Source: a bacterium (GTDB lineage Bacteria; Bacteroidota; Bacteroidia; Cytophagales; Cyclobacteriaceae). Taken from it: DNA of 64,000 nucleotides. How positions within the stretch are numbered: position 1 is the first letter of the stretch; each line of letters opens with the position of its first letter. The position numbers were made by a program, and so were the translations under genes. The DNA lies in the NCBI GenBank assembly GCA_024743255.1, contig JANSWY010000010.1, positions 34,632 through 98,631 of the forward strand, read 5' to 3'. The notes under the pieces are model-generated. The model worked only from the letters and a program-made list of their open reading frames with translations, searched no databases and was not told the DNA's origin. Of this stretch, positions 19,682 through 29,600 are shown one piece after another.

Positions 19682-20689
19682 ATGTATAAATCAAGAATTG
19701 CGGGTGTTGGTCACTATGTACCGGACAATGTAGTTACCAATCAAGATTTAGAAAAATTAATGGATACCAGTAATGAATGGATCATTGAACGTACTGGAAT
19801 CGAAGAAAGAAGATTTGTAAAACCTGGCTCAGATGATACTCCATCAACCATGGGAACCAAAGCAGCCAGAGTTGCCATGGAAAGGGCTGGAGTCACACCC
19901 GACGAAATAGATTTCATCGTATTTGCAACACTAAGTCCCGACTACTATTTCCCAGGTCCTGGTGTATTAGTTCAAGAGCAATTAGGTATTAAAGAAATTG
20001 GTGCATTAGACGTGAGAAACCAGTGTTCCGGATTTATATATGCCCTATCTGTTGCTGATCAATTTATCAAAACAGGAATGTATAAAAACATTCTGGTTAT
20101 CGGCTCTGAATTACACAGTGGTGGATTAGACATGACAACCAGAGGAAGAAATGTATCTGTGATTTTTGGAGATGGTGCCGGAGCGGTAGTACTGCAGGCT
20201 ACAGAAAATGAGAATAGTGGAATATTATCTACTCATTTACATTCAGAGGGTAAACATGCTGAGGAGCTTGCATTAATTGGACCTAACACAGGAAAATGGG
20301 TACCAGAAATTATTGAAGCAAATGACGCTGAGGATATTAGTTACTACCCGTATATGAATGGAAATTTCGTATTTAAACATGCGGTCACAAGATTTCAAGA
20401 GGTTATTCATGAGGCACTTCAGACAAACAACAAAGCCGCAACTGATATCAAATTACTAGTTCCACATCAAGCCAACTTGAGAATTAGCCAATACATTCAG
20501 AAGAAAATGGCACTTTCAAATGATCAGGTGTACAATAATATTATGAGGTATGGTAACACCACAGCTGCATCTATTCCAATTGCTATGAGTGAAGCATGGG
20601 AAGAAGGAAAGATCAAAGAAGGAGATCTAATTTGCCTTGCCGCATTTGGAAGTGGATTCACCTGGGCATCAGCGTTACTTTACTGGTAA
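19682..20689 (+). CDS. fabH: Beta-ketoacyl-ACP synthase III (FabH type)
   Basis: This 335-residue thiolase-fold enzyme condenses an acyl-CoA with malonyl-ACP to start fatty acid synthesis. The triad is visible: C115 in VRNQCSGFIYAL, H262 in LLVPHQANLRIS and N292 in YGNTTAASIP. The N-terminal ERTGIEERRF and the GDGAGAVVL loop are also typical. It may be the housekeeping FabH or a second KAS III dedicated to another acyl chain, since no other fab genes are adjacent. Its TAA overlaps the next ATG by one base (TAATG), suggesting coupled translation. Confidence 0.9.
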   Translation: MYKSRIAGVGHYVPDNVVTNQDLEKLMDTSNEWIIERTGIEERRFVKPGSDDTPSTMGTKAARVAMERAGVTPDEIDFIVFATLSPDYYFPGPGVLVQEQLGIKEIGALDVRNQCSGFIYALSVADQFIKTGMYKNILVIGSELHSGGLDMTTRGRNVSVIFGDGAGAVVLQATENENSGILSTHLHSEGKHAEELALIGPNTGKWVPEIIEANDAEDISYYPYMNGNFVFKHAVTRFQEVIHEALQTNNKAATDIKLLVPHQANLRISQYIQKKMALSNDQVYNNIMRYGNTTAASIPIAMSEAWEEGKIKEGDLICLAAFGSGFTWASALLYW

Positions 20690-21288
20690 TGGAAATAACG
20701 AAAGAAGAACTTCAAACTCTCCAAAATCATGAGTTTTTAAAGACGAAGTTTCATCTTTCGAAAAGTATAACAGAAGAACTTCAAAAAATAGGTAATGTGA
20801 TGGTTTCAGAGATAAAATCACTGGAACCTTCTCACATTTTTAATTCATTTGTCAAGCCATCACCAAAAGTCTCTAGAGGAGAAAATTATCAAACACTCCC
20901 CTACTTCATGCTGGATTACCCCAGGCATTTTAAGGAAACTGAAACAATTGCAGTAAGAAACATGATTCTATGGGGGCAGTTTATAAGTAGTAGCTTACAA
21001 TTATCTGGAGAGTTCAAAAAAAATTTCGAAGAAATTATTTCGCAGAAATCGTTAAACCTCCACCAATTAGACCAATGGTACATCTGCGTTAATACAACTC
21101 CGTGGGAACATCATTTTTTGCGAGATAACTTTCTACCCATCAATGAGTTAAATATGGAAAGCTTAAATAAAATATTGGAATCTATGAATTTTATTAAGCT
21201 TACCAGAAGGCATGATATCTCAGAAATAACTAACTTATCTGAGATAGTTTTAAATGATTTTAAAGAATTTATTTCGCTGTTAAAATGA
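20689..21288 (+). CDS. Conserved hypothetical protein coupled to fabH
   Basis: This is a 199-residue protein if the start is the ATG at 20689 that shares its A with the fabH stop. A longer reading from 20596 would overlap fabH by 94 bp and add a basic 31-residue stretch that looks like out-of-frame fabH, so I reject it. It has no signal peptide or membrane segment. Recognisable blocks are LPYFMLDYPRHF, MILWGQFISSSLQLSGEFK and DQWYICVNTTPWEHHFL, rich in aromatic residues and histidine. I do not recognise a characterised family. The coupling to fabH suggests a partner role in lipid metabolism, which is inference only. Confidence 0.7.
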   Translation: MEITKEELQTLQNHEFLKTKFHLSKSITEELQKIGNVMVSEIKSLEPSHIFNSFVKPSPKVSRGENYQTLPYFMLDYPRHFKETETIAVRNMILWGQFISSSLQLSGEFKKNFEEIISQKSLNLHQLDQWYICVNTTPWEHHFLRDNFLPINELNMESLNKILESMNFIKLTRRHDISEITNLSEIVLNDFKEFISLLK

Positions 21289-21290
21289 TT

Positions 21291-21324
21291 TTGCACGGTA
21301 ATTGCTACAGATAGAATAAATTTG
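21291..21324 (+). promoter_or_regulatory. Candidate Bacteroidota promoter at the MORN-repeat gene
   Basis: TTG (21291-21293), 23 bp, then TAAATTTG (21317-21324) fits the TTG-N17-23-TAnnTTTG consensus at its upper spacing limit. The predicted transcript start is within a base or two of the ATG at 21331, implying a leaderless or nearly leaderless mRNA. This unusual placement lowers confidence. Confidence 0.35.
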
Positions 21325-21330
21325 AAATAG

Positions 21331-22650
21331 ATGATTCACCGCACAACACTTATTGGACTAATACTTATTGTTTTCACTCAGATAACTATTGCACAATCCG
21401 GACATCCCAAAGATCAGGGCGACCTAAATGAGGAAGGGCTGAAGCAAGGACGATGGAGAGAGCATCGGGAAGATGGCACACTGGAAGCCATTGGAGATTA
21501 CAGTGGTGGAATCAAAGATGGTATCTGGAACTTCTATCATCCAAATGGTGAATTGAAAGAAATAGTTGAGTTTTCGAAAGATCGTAAGAACGGAAAGTAT
21601 GCCATATTCGACGAAGGAGGTTTCCTAATTAGAGAGGCGCTTTATATAGATGACACGTTAAATGGTTACTATATGGAGTATTACGAAAATGGAAACCTGG
21701 CTTTAAAAGGAAGATACACCAATAATAAAAAGGATAGTACCTGGATAGAATACCAACAGAACGGGTATAAGACAGTAATAGAAGAGTATAAAGATGGTAT
21801 CGCTCATGGCGAATGGGTAACATTCTACCAAAACGGAAATCTACAATCAATAGAGAATTACAAGGACGGAGTAAAACATGGATTGTGGAGAATTTTCCAT
21901 GAAACAACAGGCTTATGGAAGGAGTTTTACTATAAAAACGGCTCGTATGACAGTGCCTATAAGGAGTATCATTACAATGGCAATATCAGTGTAGAAGGAC
22001 AGTACAAAGGTGATTTCAAACAAGGTACCTGGAAGAGTTATTACATCACTGGTAAGATTTATTCTAAAGGAAAGTACACAAACGGTGTTAAGAGAGGAAA
22101 GTGGAGCTATTACGATGAGAATGAAATTTTATCAAGTGAAGGACCATTTGTTTCAGACATGAAAAACGGTCAGTGGTTACACTACTATACTACCGGTGAG
22201 ATCAAAAGAGCCGGAAGTTTTGTTAATGATAAGAAAGATGGCCTATGGGGGACTTTCTACAAAAATGAGCAATTAATGCAAGAGAAAAAGTGGAATATGG
22301 GGAAACTAGAAGAACTTGGGCCATACTTCTCCATAAACGGAAGTGCTTTAAACCCTGGTGATTACAATGATGGAAGTGGAGTAGTTTTCACCTACTATCC
22401 GGAAGGGCAATTGCAATCAAAAACAAAATTTGAAAACGGAGTACCAAATGGTGAGGCCATTGTCTATTTTCCTACAGGAGAAATCAAACAAAAAGGTGAT
22501 TTAAAAGACGGATTAAAAACAGGCACCTGGATGAATTACTTTGATAATGGGAATGTGGAATCTATGGGAGAATACATTAAAGATGATAGAGTTAATCAAT
22601 GGAGATTCTATAACAAACGTCAAAAATTAATTGGAATCAAAACGTATTAG
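21331..22650 (+). CDS. Secreted MORN-repeat protein
   Basis: This 439-residue protein has a signal peptide (MIHRTTLIGLILIVFTQITIA-Q, cleavage near residue 22). About 17 tandem repeats of 23-24 residues of the MORN_2 type follow, each roughly W..Y..NG.L...G.Y..G...G (for example EWVTFYQNGNLQSIENYKDG). These stack as a solenoid of beta-hairpins. Annotation pipelines often call such proteins YwqK-family antitoxin; nothing here supports a toxin-antitoxin role, as the neighbours are not toxins. It is probably periplasmic or outer-membrane associated, with unknown partners. Its 3' end overlaps the convergent hydrolase by 14 bp, with no space for a terminator. Confidence 0.85.
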   Translation: MIHRTTLIGLILIVFTQITIAQSGHPKDQGDLNEEGLKQGRWREHREDGTLEAIGDYSGGIKDGIWNFYHPNGELKEIVEFSKDRKNGKYAIFDEGGFLIREALYIDDTLNGYYMEYYENGNLALKGRYTNNKKDSTWIEYQQNGYKTVIEEYKDGIAHGEWVTFYQNGNLQSIENYKDGVKHGLWRIFHETTGLWKEFYYKNGSYDSAYKEYHYNGNISVEGQYKGDFKQGTWKSYYITGKIYSKGKYTNGVKRGKWSYYDENEILSSEGPFVSDMKNGQWLHYYTTGEIKRAGSFVNDKKDGLWGTFYKNEQLMQEKKWNMGKLEELGPYFSINGSALNPGDYNDGSGVVFTYYPEGQLQSKTKFENGVPNGEAIVYFPTGEIKQKGDLKDGLKTGTWMNYFDNGNVESMGEYIKDDRVNQWRFYNKRQKLIGIKTY

Positions 22651-23542
22651 GGACCTCAGCTCCTACATCCACGTTATTTTTCAACTTTAGGATTGCATCT
22701 GTGATTTTTTGGGAGTTATTCCATGGAATAAAATGATTTACGCCTTCAAGCATCCAAACTTCAACTAAATCCTTATCCAACATTTTCTCAGCAAAATCTG
22801 CATTGCCTTTTGGGACCAGATTATCATCAGTCCCCTGAATAACAATAGTTTCTGATTTAATATTCTCCCATAGTGGAAGCATAAGTTCAAGCTCTCCCTT
22901 TAGATACCAAATTTCTTCATTAGTTACCCAAAAAGACGTAGGGATTATCCATTTCACTAATCTGTTTTTGCCTAAGTACCGGAACCATTCTTCTTTCTCC
23001 AATTCCGGATCGATTGATGGAGCAACCATGACCATTCCTGAAACTAATTCAGGATAATCCATTGCTGTCCTTGCTATTACAGGTCCTCCCAAAGAATGAC
23101 CGATTAAAATAAAATGCTGGTCCGGATATTCTTGCAGCACTTCAGAAATAAAAAAAGCCTGGTTTTCAAGTGAAGTTTCAGTTTCACCAAAATCTGAAAA
23201 ACCGTAACCAGGTCGGTCAACAGAAATCATATTAACATGCTCCCTCAGGTTCTCATTCTTCATAAAATCCACAAATGCACTCCATGAGCCCGGCGCACCA
23301 TGCACAAACACGGCAGTCACTGGCTTCTGATTATCCTGAAAAGCATAGTTAATTGTCCTTCCCTCTGTACTTAATTTGACAATCTTTGGCTGTTGATGCT
23401 TCGACTCTTTAAAGTATTCATCAACTTCCCGATTCGTCATTCTAAACTGAAGGCATGAGCTGGCGATTTGGGGCAAAATAAAAAGGATCGCTAACGAAAA
23501 AGCGACCCTTTTAGTAACCTTATGCTTAATGATGTTTTCCAT
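22637..23542 (-). CDS. Alpha/beta hydrolase with N-terminal export signal
   Basis: This is about 301 residues from the ATG at 23542. The longer reading from 23632 overlaps the upstream glutamine synthetase by 56 bp and has a poor N terminus, so the internal start, which begins a basic-plus-hydrophobic signal (KVTKRVAFSLAILFILPQIASSC), is preferred. The Cys after IASS could be lipidated, but the lipobox is imperfect. The fold motifs are HGAPGSW (oxyanion loop), SVDRPGYGFS, GHSLGGP (nucleophile Ser), QGTDDNLVP (Asp) and GVNHFIPW (His). The substrate is unknown. It lies 34 bp downstream of glnA on the same strand, so read-through is possible. Confidence 0.82.
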   Translation of the reverse strand: MENIIKHKVTKRVAFSLAILFILPQIASSCLQFRMTNREVDEYFKESKHQQPKIVKLSTEGRTINYAFQDNQKPVTAVFVHGAPGSWSAFVDFMKNENLREHVNMISVDRPGYGFSDFGETETSLENQAFFISEVLQEYPDQHFILIGHSLGGPVIARTAMDYPELVSGMVMVAPSIDPELEKEEWFRYLGKNRLVKWIIPTSFWVTNEEIWYLKGELELMLPLWENIKSETIVIQGTDDNLVPKGNADFAEKMLDKDLVEVWMLEGVNHFIPWNNSQKITDAILKLKNNVDVGAEVPNTF

Positions 23543-23576
23543 TACAGAACTAAAACGTAATGAATGGTCAAACTGT

Positions 23577-25739
23577 TTATCGTATAAAGAGCATTTCTCT
23601 ATATTTAACAAGAGGCCAATCCTCATCATCAACGTATAACTCTAACTTGTCCGCCGCATATCGGATATCGTCAAAGTATTTGTTTTTTACATTGTCGCTA
23701 TAATAAATAGCTCTGTCTCTGGTATCATCAATTTTGTTAGCCTTTTTACGAGCATCAATCATCGCTTCCACTTTCTTCCTAATATCACCAATATATCCAG
23801 AGATTGATTCAATCATCTTAACTACCTCGGAGTTATCAACCCCAAGATCTTTAAGTCCCTGTGCATTCGTAATTAACTTGTTCTGATATGCAATAGAAGT
23901 AGGAATGATATGGTTTAATGCCAAATCAGCCATCACCCTCGACTCGATTTGAATTTTCATGATGTAATTCTCCAGAAGAATTTCATGCCTAGCATCAATC
24001 TCCTTGTCATTAAGAACATTATGCTTGTTGAAAATCTTTTTAGTCTGATCGCTCAATAAAGCATCTAAAGCTCTTGGCGTATCTCTTACATTAGACAATC
24101 CTCTTTTCTCTGCTTCTTTTACCCATTCATCAGAGTAACCATCCCCTTCAAATCTAATAGCTTTAGACTGCTTAATATAATCTCTAAGTACATCTATAAT
24201 AGCTAATCTTCTTTCTTTGCCTTTGTTGATTTTGGCTTCAACTTCATTGTGGAAGTTTGTCAACTGCTCAGCTACAATTAGATTTAATGTAGTCATAGGG
24301 TTAGCAACATTCGCATCCCCTCCTACTGCTCTGAATTCAAATTTATTCCCAGTGAAAGCAAATGGAGAAGTTCTGTTTCTATCGGTGTTGTCCAAAATGA
24401 TTTCTGGAATCTGATCGATACCTAATTTCATATAAAGGTTATCACCTTTCTCTATCTCGATATTTCCATTATTTTCTAACTCATCCAGTACTCTGCTTAG
24501 TTGAGAACCTATGAATACAGAAATAATTGCAGGAGGAGCTTCATTTGCACCTAACCTGTGCTCATTACCAGCAGATGAAATACTTGACAAAAGAAGTGCC
24601 TCATTGTCATACACTGCCTTGATTGTATTTACGAAGAAAGTCAGGAACAATAAGTTCTCACGAGCACTGCTACTTGGCTGAAATAAATTTACTCCCGTGT
24701 CAGTAGAAAGAGACCAGTTATTATGCTTTCCGTTACCATTTAATCCCGCAAAAGGCTTTTCATGAAGAAGTACTTTCAATCCATGTTTCAATGCAGTCTT
24801 ATCAAGAATGTCTTTTAACAACTGATTCTGATCAGTTGCTCTATTTGCTTCATCAAACAGTGGCGCTACCTCAAACTGTGAAGGAGCTACTTCATTATGT
24901 CTTGTTGAAACCGGAATACCCAGCTCCAATGAATTATTTTCGAAATCCTTCATGAAATCATAGATTCTGGAAGGTATGGAACCGAAATAATGATCATCTA
25001 ATTGTTGACCCCTAGCAGGATTATGACCAAAAACTGTTCTGCCACACATTACCAAATCAGGTCTGGCATCAAAAAGTGCCTTATCAATCACGAAGTATTC
25101 TTGTTCCCAACCTAGAGAGGCATTTACTTTGGAAACATTTCTATCAAACAACTTACAAACCTTAGTCGCAGCTTTATCTACAGCTTCTAAAGATTTCAAT
25201 AATGGCGCTTTATAGTCTAGTGCCTCTCCTGTATATGAAACAAAGATAGTAGGGATACAAAGTACTTGCTCCAGAATGAACATAGGAGAACTTGGGTCCC
25301 AGGCAGTATATCCTCTTGCTTCAAAAGTACTTCTTATACCACCGTGTGGGAAAGAAGACGCATCAGGTTCCTGCTGCACTAATGTGGAGCCTTTAAAATT
25401 TTCAATCCCTTTCTGTGCATCAAAGAAAGAGTCATGTTTCTCTGCAGTAGCACCTGTCAATGGTTGGAACCAGTGTGTATAATGAGTAATCCCATGGCTC
25501 ATTGCCCAACCTTTTACAGCAGCCGCAACTGCATCAGCTGTCTCCTGGTCAATTTTTTTTCTTTTCTTAATTGCATGATCAACTTTCTTAAAAGTATCTG
25601 GAGATAATGCAGCTCTCATCTGCTCGTATCCAAATGCTTTTTGTCCAAAAAAGTCTGATATCTTTTCGGAAGGTTGCTCGACATCAATTTTTTGTCGATT
25701 CTGCACATTTTTCAGTGCTTCATAACGTAAATGAGCCAT
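23577..25739 (-). CDS. glnN: Type III glutamine synthetase (GSIII)
   Basis: This 720-residue enzyme makes glutamine from glutamate, ammonia and ATP. Its length and blocks identify the GSIII class common in Bacteroidota, rather than the 470-residue type I. The GSIII N-terminal domain has FGQKAFGYEQMRAALSPDTFK. It also has the large MSHGITHYTHWFQPLTGATAEKHDSF region, the ATP/glutamate site NGNGKHNNWSLST, and EHRLGANEAPPAII and NRTSPFAFTGNKFEFRAVG. The C-terminal helical part (about 560-720) is GSIII-specific. The 200 bp upstream should hold its promoter, but I saw no complete consensus. No glnB or amt gene is adjacent. Confidence 0.93.
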   Translation of the reverse strand: MAHLRYEALKNVQNRQKIDVEQPSEKISDFFGQKAFGYEQMRAALSPDTFKKVDHAIKKRKKIDQETADAVAAAVKGWAMSHGITHYTHWFQPLTGATAEKHDSFFDAQKGIENFKGSTLVQQEPDASSFPHGGIRSTFEARGYTAWDPSSPMFILEQVLCIPTIFVSYTGEALDYKAPLLKSLEAVDKAATKVCKLFDRNVSKVNASLGWEQEYFVIDKALFDARPDLVMCGRTVFGHNPARGQQLDDHYFGSIPSRIYDFMKDFENNSLELGIPVSTRHNEVAPSQFEVAPLFDEANRATDQNQLLKDILDKTALKHGLKVLLHEKPFAGLNGNGKHNNWSLSTDTGVNLFQPSSSARENLLFLTFFVNTIKAVYDNEALLLSSISSAGNEHRLGANEAPPAIISVFIGSQLSRVLDELENNGNIEIEKGDNLYMKLGIDQIPEIILDNTDRNRTSPFAFTGNKFEFRAVGGDANVANPMTTLNLIVAEQLTNFHNEVEAKINKGKERRLAIIDVLRDYIKQSKAIRFEGDGYSDEWVKEAEKRGLSNVRDTPRALDALLSDQTKKIFNKHNVLNDKEIDARHEILLENYIMKIQIESRVMADLALNHIIPTSIAYQNKLITNAQGLKDLGVDNSEVVKMIESISGYIGDIRKKVEAMIDARKKANKIDDTRDRAIYYSDNVKNKYFDDIRYAADKLELYVDDEDWPLVKYREMLFIR

Positions 25740-25940
25740 AAATTTGTTTTAGATTTTAAGGGTAAATTTTTTTGAGAACGATGATATCAAAAACCCAAAT
25801 CACATCATATGATTGGTGGTTTATTTTTGACACTGTAAAAATACGATTTTTTGAAAAAATTATTGAATTAGGTTAAAAATAAAGCGAGATATTTTACATT
25901 TTTCAAAAATCACCCACAAACAGCTTAATTTTCTTACATT

Positions 25941-26645
25941 ATGAATGTATTTTATTGTCCTGACCTTTCAGAAAATAGTTTCTCCCTATCACTTGAGGAA
26001 TCAAAACACTGTATCAAAGTTTTAAGACATAAGAAGGATGATGAAATATATGTCTGCAATGGAGATGGAAATTTAGTGGTTGCAAGAATTGTAGATGCAA
26101 ATCACAAATCCACGAATTGTAAATTCTTAAAAGACATTTCACCTACATCCACTAAGAAACACCGAATACATATTGCAATCGCTCCTACCAAAAACATGGA
26201 TAGAATAGAGTGGTTCGTAGAAAAGTGTTGCGAGCTAGGCATAGACGAGATTAGCTTTATTCAAACCGAGCATTCTGAAAGAAAAGTTCTAAAGATTGAT
26301 CGCCTTGAGAAGAGAGCAATAAGCGCCATGAAGCAATCTAAGAGCTTTCAATTGGCTAGGATCAACGAAATGAAGATGTTCAAAAAAGTACTTCCTTCTT
26401 TGGAAGCCGATCAGAAATTCATTGCATATGTAGATAATGACAACCCTGACACATTAAAGAAATTAGTAAGCCCAGAAAAATCATATTGCGTTTTGATAGG
26501 ACCAGAGGGTGATTTCAGTCCGACCGAAGTGAAATCTGCCAGAGAGGCTGGGTTTATTCCAATATCGCTTGGGCAGAATGTGTTAAGAACAGAAACGGCA
26601 GGTGTTGTTGCCTGCCATTCCCTTAATTTTATTAATGATTATTAG
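25941..26645 (+). CDS. rsmE: 16S rRNA m3U1498 methyltransferase RsmE
   Basis: This 234-residue SPOUT-class enzyme methylates N3 of U1498 in 16S rRNA using SAM. It has the N-terminal PUA-like region (SLSLEESKHCIKVLRHKKDDEIYVCNGDG) and the SPOUT knot with APTKNMDRIEWFVEKCCELGIDEI. The SAM-binding blocks are LIGPEGDFSPTEV and SLGQNVLRTETAGV. Length and ending are normal. It converges on the giant surface-protein gene with only 5 bp between stops and no terminator. Confidence 0.95.
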   Translation: MNVFYCPDLSENSFSLSLEESKHCIKVLRHKKDDEIYVCNGDGNLVVARIVDANHKSTNCKFLKDISPTSTKKHRIHIAIAPTKNMDRIEWFVEKCCELGIDEISFIQTEHSERKVLKIDRLEKRAISAMKQSKSFQLARINEMKMFKKVLPSLEADQKFIAYVDNDNPDTLKKLVSPEKSYCVLIGPEGDFSPTEVKSAREAGFIPISLGQNVLRTETAGVVACHSLNFINDY

Positions 26646-26650
26646 TGTTT

Positions 26651-29600
26651 CTATCTAACCGATAATCTCATCTGTCTCTTTTCTCCAGCTTGCAATATCA
26701 GTACATGATACAAACCTGAAGTAATATCAGCGCTTTGCTCAATGCTTACCATATTGGTGAACTCCACTGGATTGAATGCCCTATCAAATAGTTTTCTTCC
26801 TGAGTTATCTATCAGAATTACATTGATCTCATTGATTAAATCATTGGTTTCAATCGAAATATTGATATTATCTGAAGTAGTTGGGTTAGGTATAATCGAA
26901 GCTCCTAATGATTTAACATCTGGACTGTATGTAACTACTTCAATAGAAGAGTATTCAAACTGACCATCAAAATCTAACTGCTTCAATCTGTAGTAATTCA
27001 GTCCTACAAGAGGATTCGAATCATTGAATCTGTATGATATGAATTCACTTGTTGTTCCATTTCCAAGTACCTCACCAATTGATTCAAATGATAAACCATC
27101 AAAAGATCTTTCAATTATGAATCTGTCGTTATTCAACTCTGATGCTGTAGACCAATTTAACTCAACCTCATCACCAACTAGTTTTGCTGTAAACTCTACT
27201 AACTCAACCGGTGTTGGGTTCTCATTGATATCGGTCGTTGCAAGAGTAGTTGGTGAGAAAGATGTCCAATTACTCGCAGAAGTTACGGATCCTGAAGTAG
27301 CATTTCCAGTAGTAGATCCATTTCCTTCATCATCCCATGATGCACCGTTAAAGTGAGCAACAACTAATGTTGAAGGATCGGTAACTTCGCTGGTTGCATC
27401 CCAGAAAAGCGTAACAAGAGGTTGTCCACTATGTCCATTTACATTTGATAAATCCCAATACTCCAAACCACTCAATTTCTCAATAGCACCATTAAGTGTT
27501 CCTCCAAAATCTGGACTTTGAGACAGGAAGTACTCAGCACTATATTCATCTGTAGCTGCCGGTGTTCCCGCGATTCCAGAAATACCTATTCTTGCTATTC
27601 TTGAGCCATCACCCGTTGGGAATATGAAATCAGCAGTTCCAATTTTATGAACCGGACCTGTTACATAACTATTTCCATCAGCATCCTGACCTGGGAAAGT
27701 AATTGGAGCTGTTTCTTCAACACCATCAAATGAAACTGTTGCTCCATCATTAAATGTAATTGGATTAGAACCACTGGATTGTACTACACCATTTTGGAAA
27801 TCCGTGTTATTATTAATGTTCAGATCAATATTCAACTGAACATCGCTATTACCAGAAGCTGAGTTGTTCACTACAAAATTATCAAAGTCAACTTCCGAAA
27901 CTATTCCTGTTATTACCTGAATCTGAGAACCATTGAAAGTAACTGTGCTAGTACCACCACTAACATCAAGCGTTCCATCTACATCAAAATTGCTTCCGGC
28001 AAATGACATTGATTGAGATCCCAATGCCATTGTGATACCCGACCCGATAGATAAATCTCCGTTAATCGCAAGTTGGTCCTCAACAGTCTTTGTCCCAGAG
28101 CCACTGAGTATCACATTATTAAATGTCAAACTAGCAGTTTCTGCTGAGCTACCAATATTCTGATCAGCTCCATTGAAAGTAATTGTAGAAACATTATCTA
28201 CAAATGATCCATTTGTATCATCTACAACAAAATTACCTCCTACGGTTGTTGTATGTGAAGCATCTGCAACTGTGTACACACCATCCGTAATTGTAAAATC
28301 ATTGTTGACATTCAGCATAGAAGAAGTAGTAAATACTATTCCCGCTCCTGTTCCAGCCGCATCAAGATTTAAATTGAAGAATGTAGCTCCACCAGATAGT
28401 GTAACATCCGATCCAGAAGAAATTGTGATTGTTGAGCTTCCAGGTGTGAATAAACCATTGTTAGTCCAACTGTCTCCAACACTAATGGTTCCAGTTCCGG
28501 TAATGATAAGTGTACCGTCATTTGTTAATTCGTTAACAACTGTAAGTGACCTGTTATCATTAATTGTTAAGAAACCTCCTGCAAATATTGTTAAACTCGC
28601 TGCGTCACCATCACCAGAAGTATTATCTATTACTGGGAACGGGTTTGGACTTACATTAGGAATTTGTACAGTATTGGCATTGGATGGTATACCATTATCC
28701 CAGTTACTGGCTGTATTCCAATCTGAATCAGTATTTCCAGTCCAAACTGTAAGAGGGTTTGTAAATGTCCATCTTATTTCACCAGTGGTGGCACTACCAT
28801 CATCTAATTCGAAAGTAGCACCAGCTAATGAACCTTGAGGATCCTGGAAAATAATATTATTTCCGGCAGCTTCATTTCTTCGAATATTATTGGCTGGTCC
28901 TATATTGAATGTAATGTCAGTAGCAGTAATATCAGACACAAAACTGTTTCCTAATCTCATATAGTATGAAGCATTTGATCCATTAGCAAAGGTTCCACTT
29001 GATAGACTCGCTAAAGAAGCACCTGCCTGGAGATAAATTCCATCTCCTGCCATATGTTCAATTAAGAAGTTACTTGCCTCAAAAGTTCCTCCTGAAGCAA
29101 CGGCGAAATCATAGGCTCCAGTAGTTCTTCTTGTAAGAGCAGCTACATTACTTGTATTCGTTCCGTTGAACCTGAGATCACCGCCATTTTGAACTGTCAA
29201 TACCGCATCATCCCCCAGGTACATTGTTTCATTAGCCTCTACAAGGATTGTTCCGAATATATCTATGTTATCTGCACTTGCGTCGCTGTTACCAAAGTAT
29301 AAGTCATTAGTATTTGGGTCCAGAGTTCCTGTTACTAGATCAAAGTCATTGTTAACAATTAAATCATTGGATAAATCATATTCTGCAACACTTCCAGCCG
29401 CCTCTCCAATAACCAAGTTGTAGAACTCTGACGTACCTGGATCAAAAGTTCTTGTTGTGGTATTATTTGGAATCAAGGAAACTGTTCTAGTCTGGGCGTT
29501 TATAGTGCCACTATTTGAGAAGTTTCCAACCACCGTCACATCTGAAGTAGAAAGATCTAAAGTACCTGCTGTTATAGTTAAATCATTTGATACAGTAAGA

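Noticed and set aside
20596..20688. Longer N terminus for the gene after fabH
   Set aside because: It lies wholly inside fabH in another frame and encodes a basic stretch unlike the rest; the ATG at 20689 shares a base with the fabH stop.
21331..22650. Reading the MORN-repeat protein as a toxin-antitoxin antitoxin
   Set aside because: The family name comes from automated labels; the protein is secreted and no toxin gene is adjacent.
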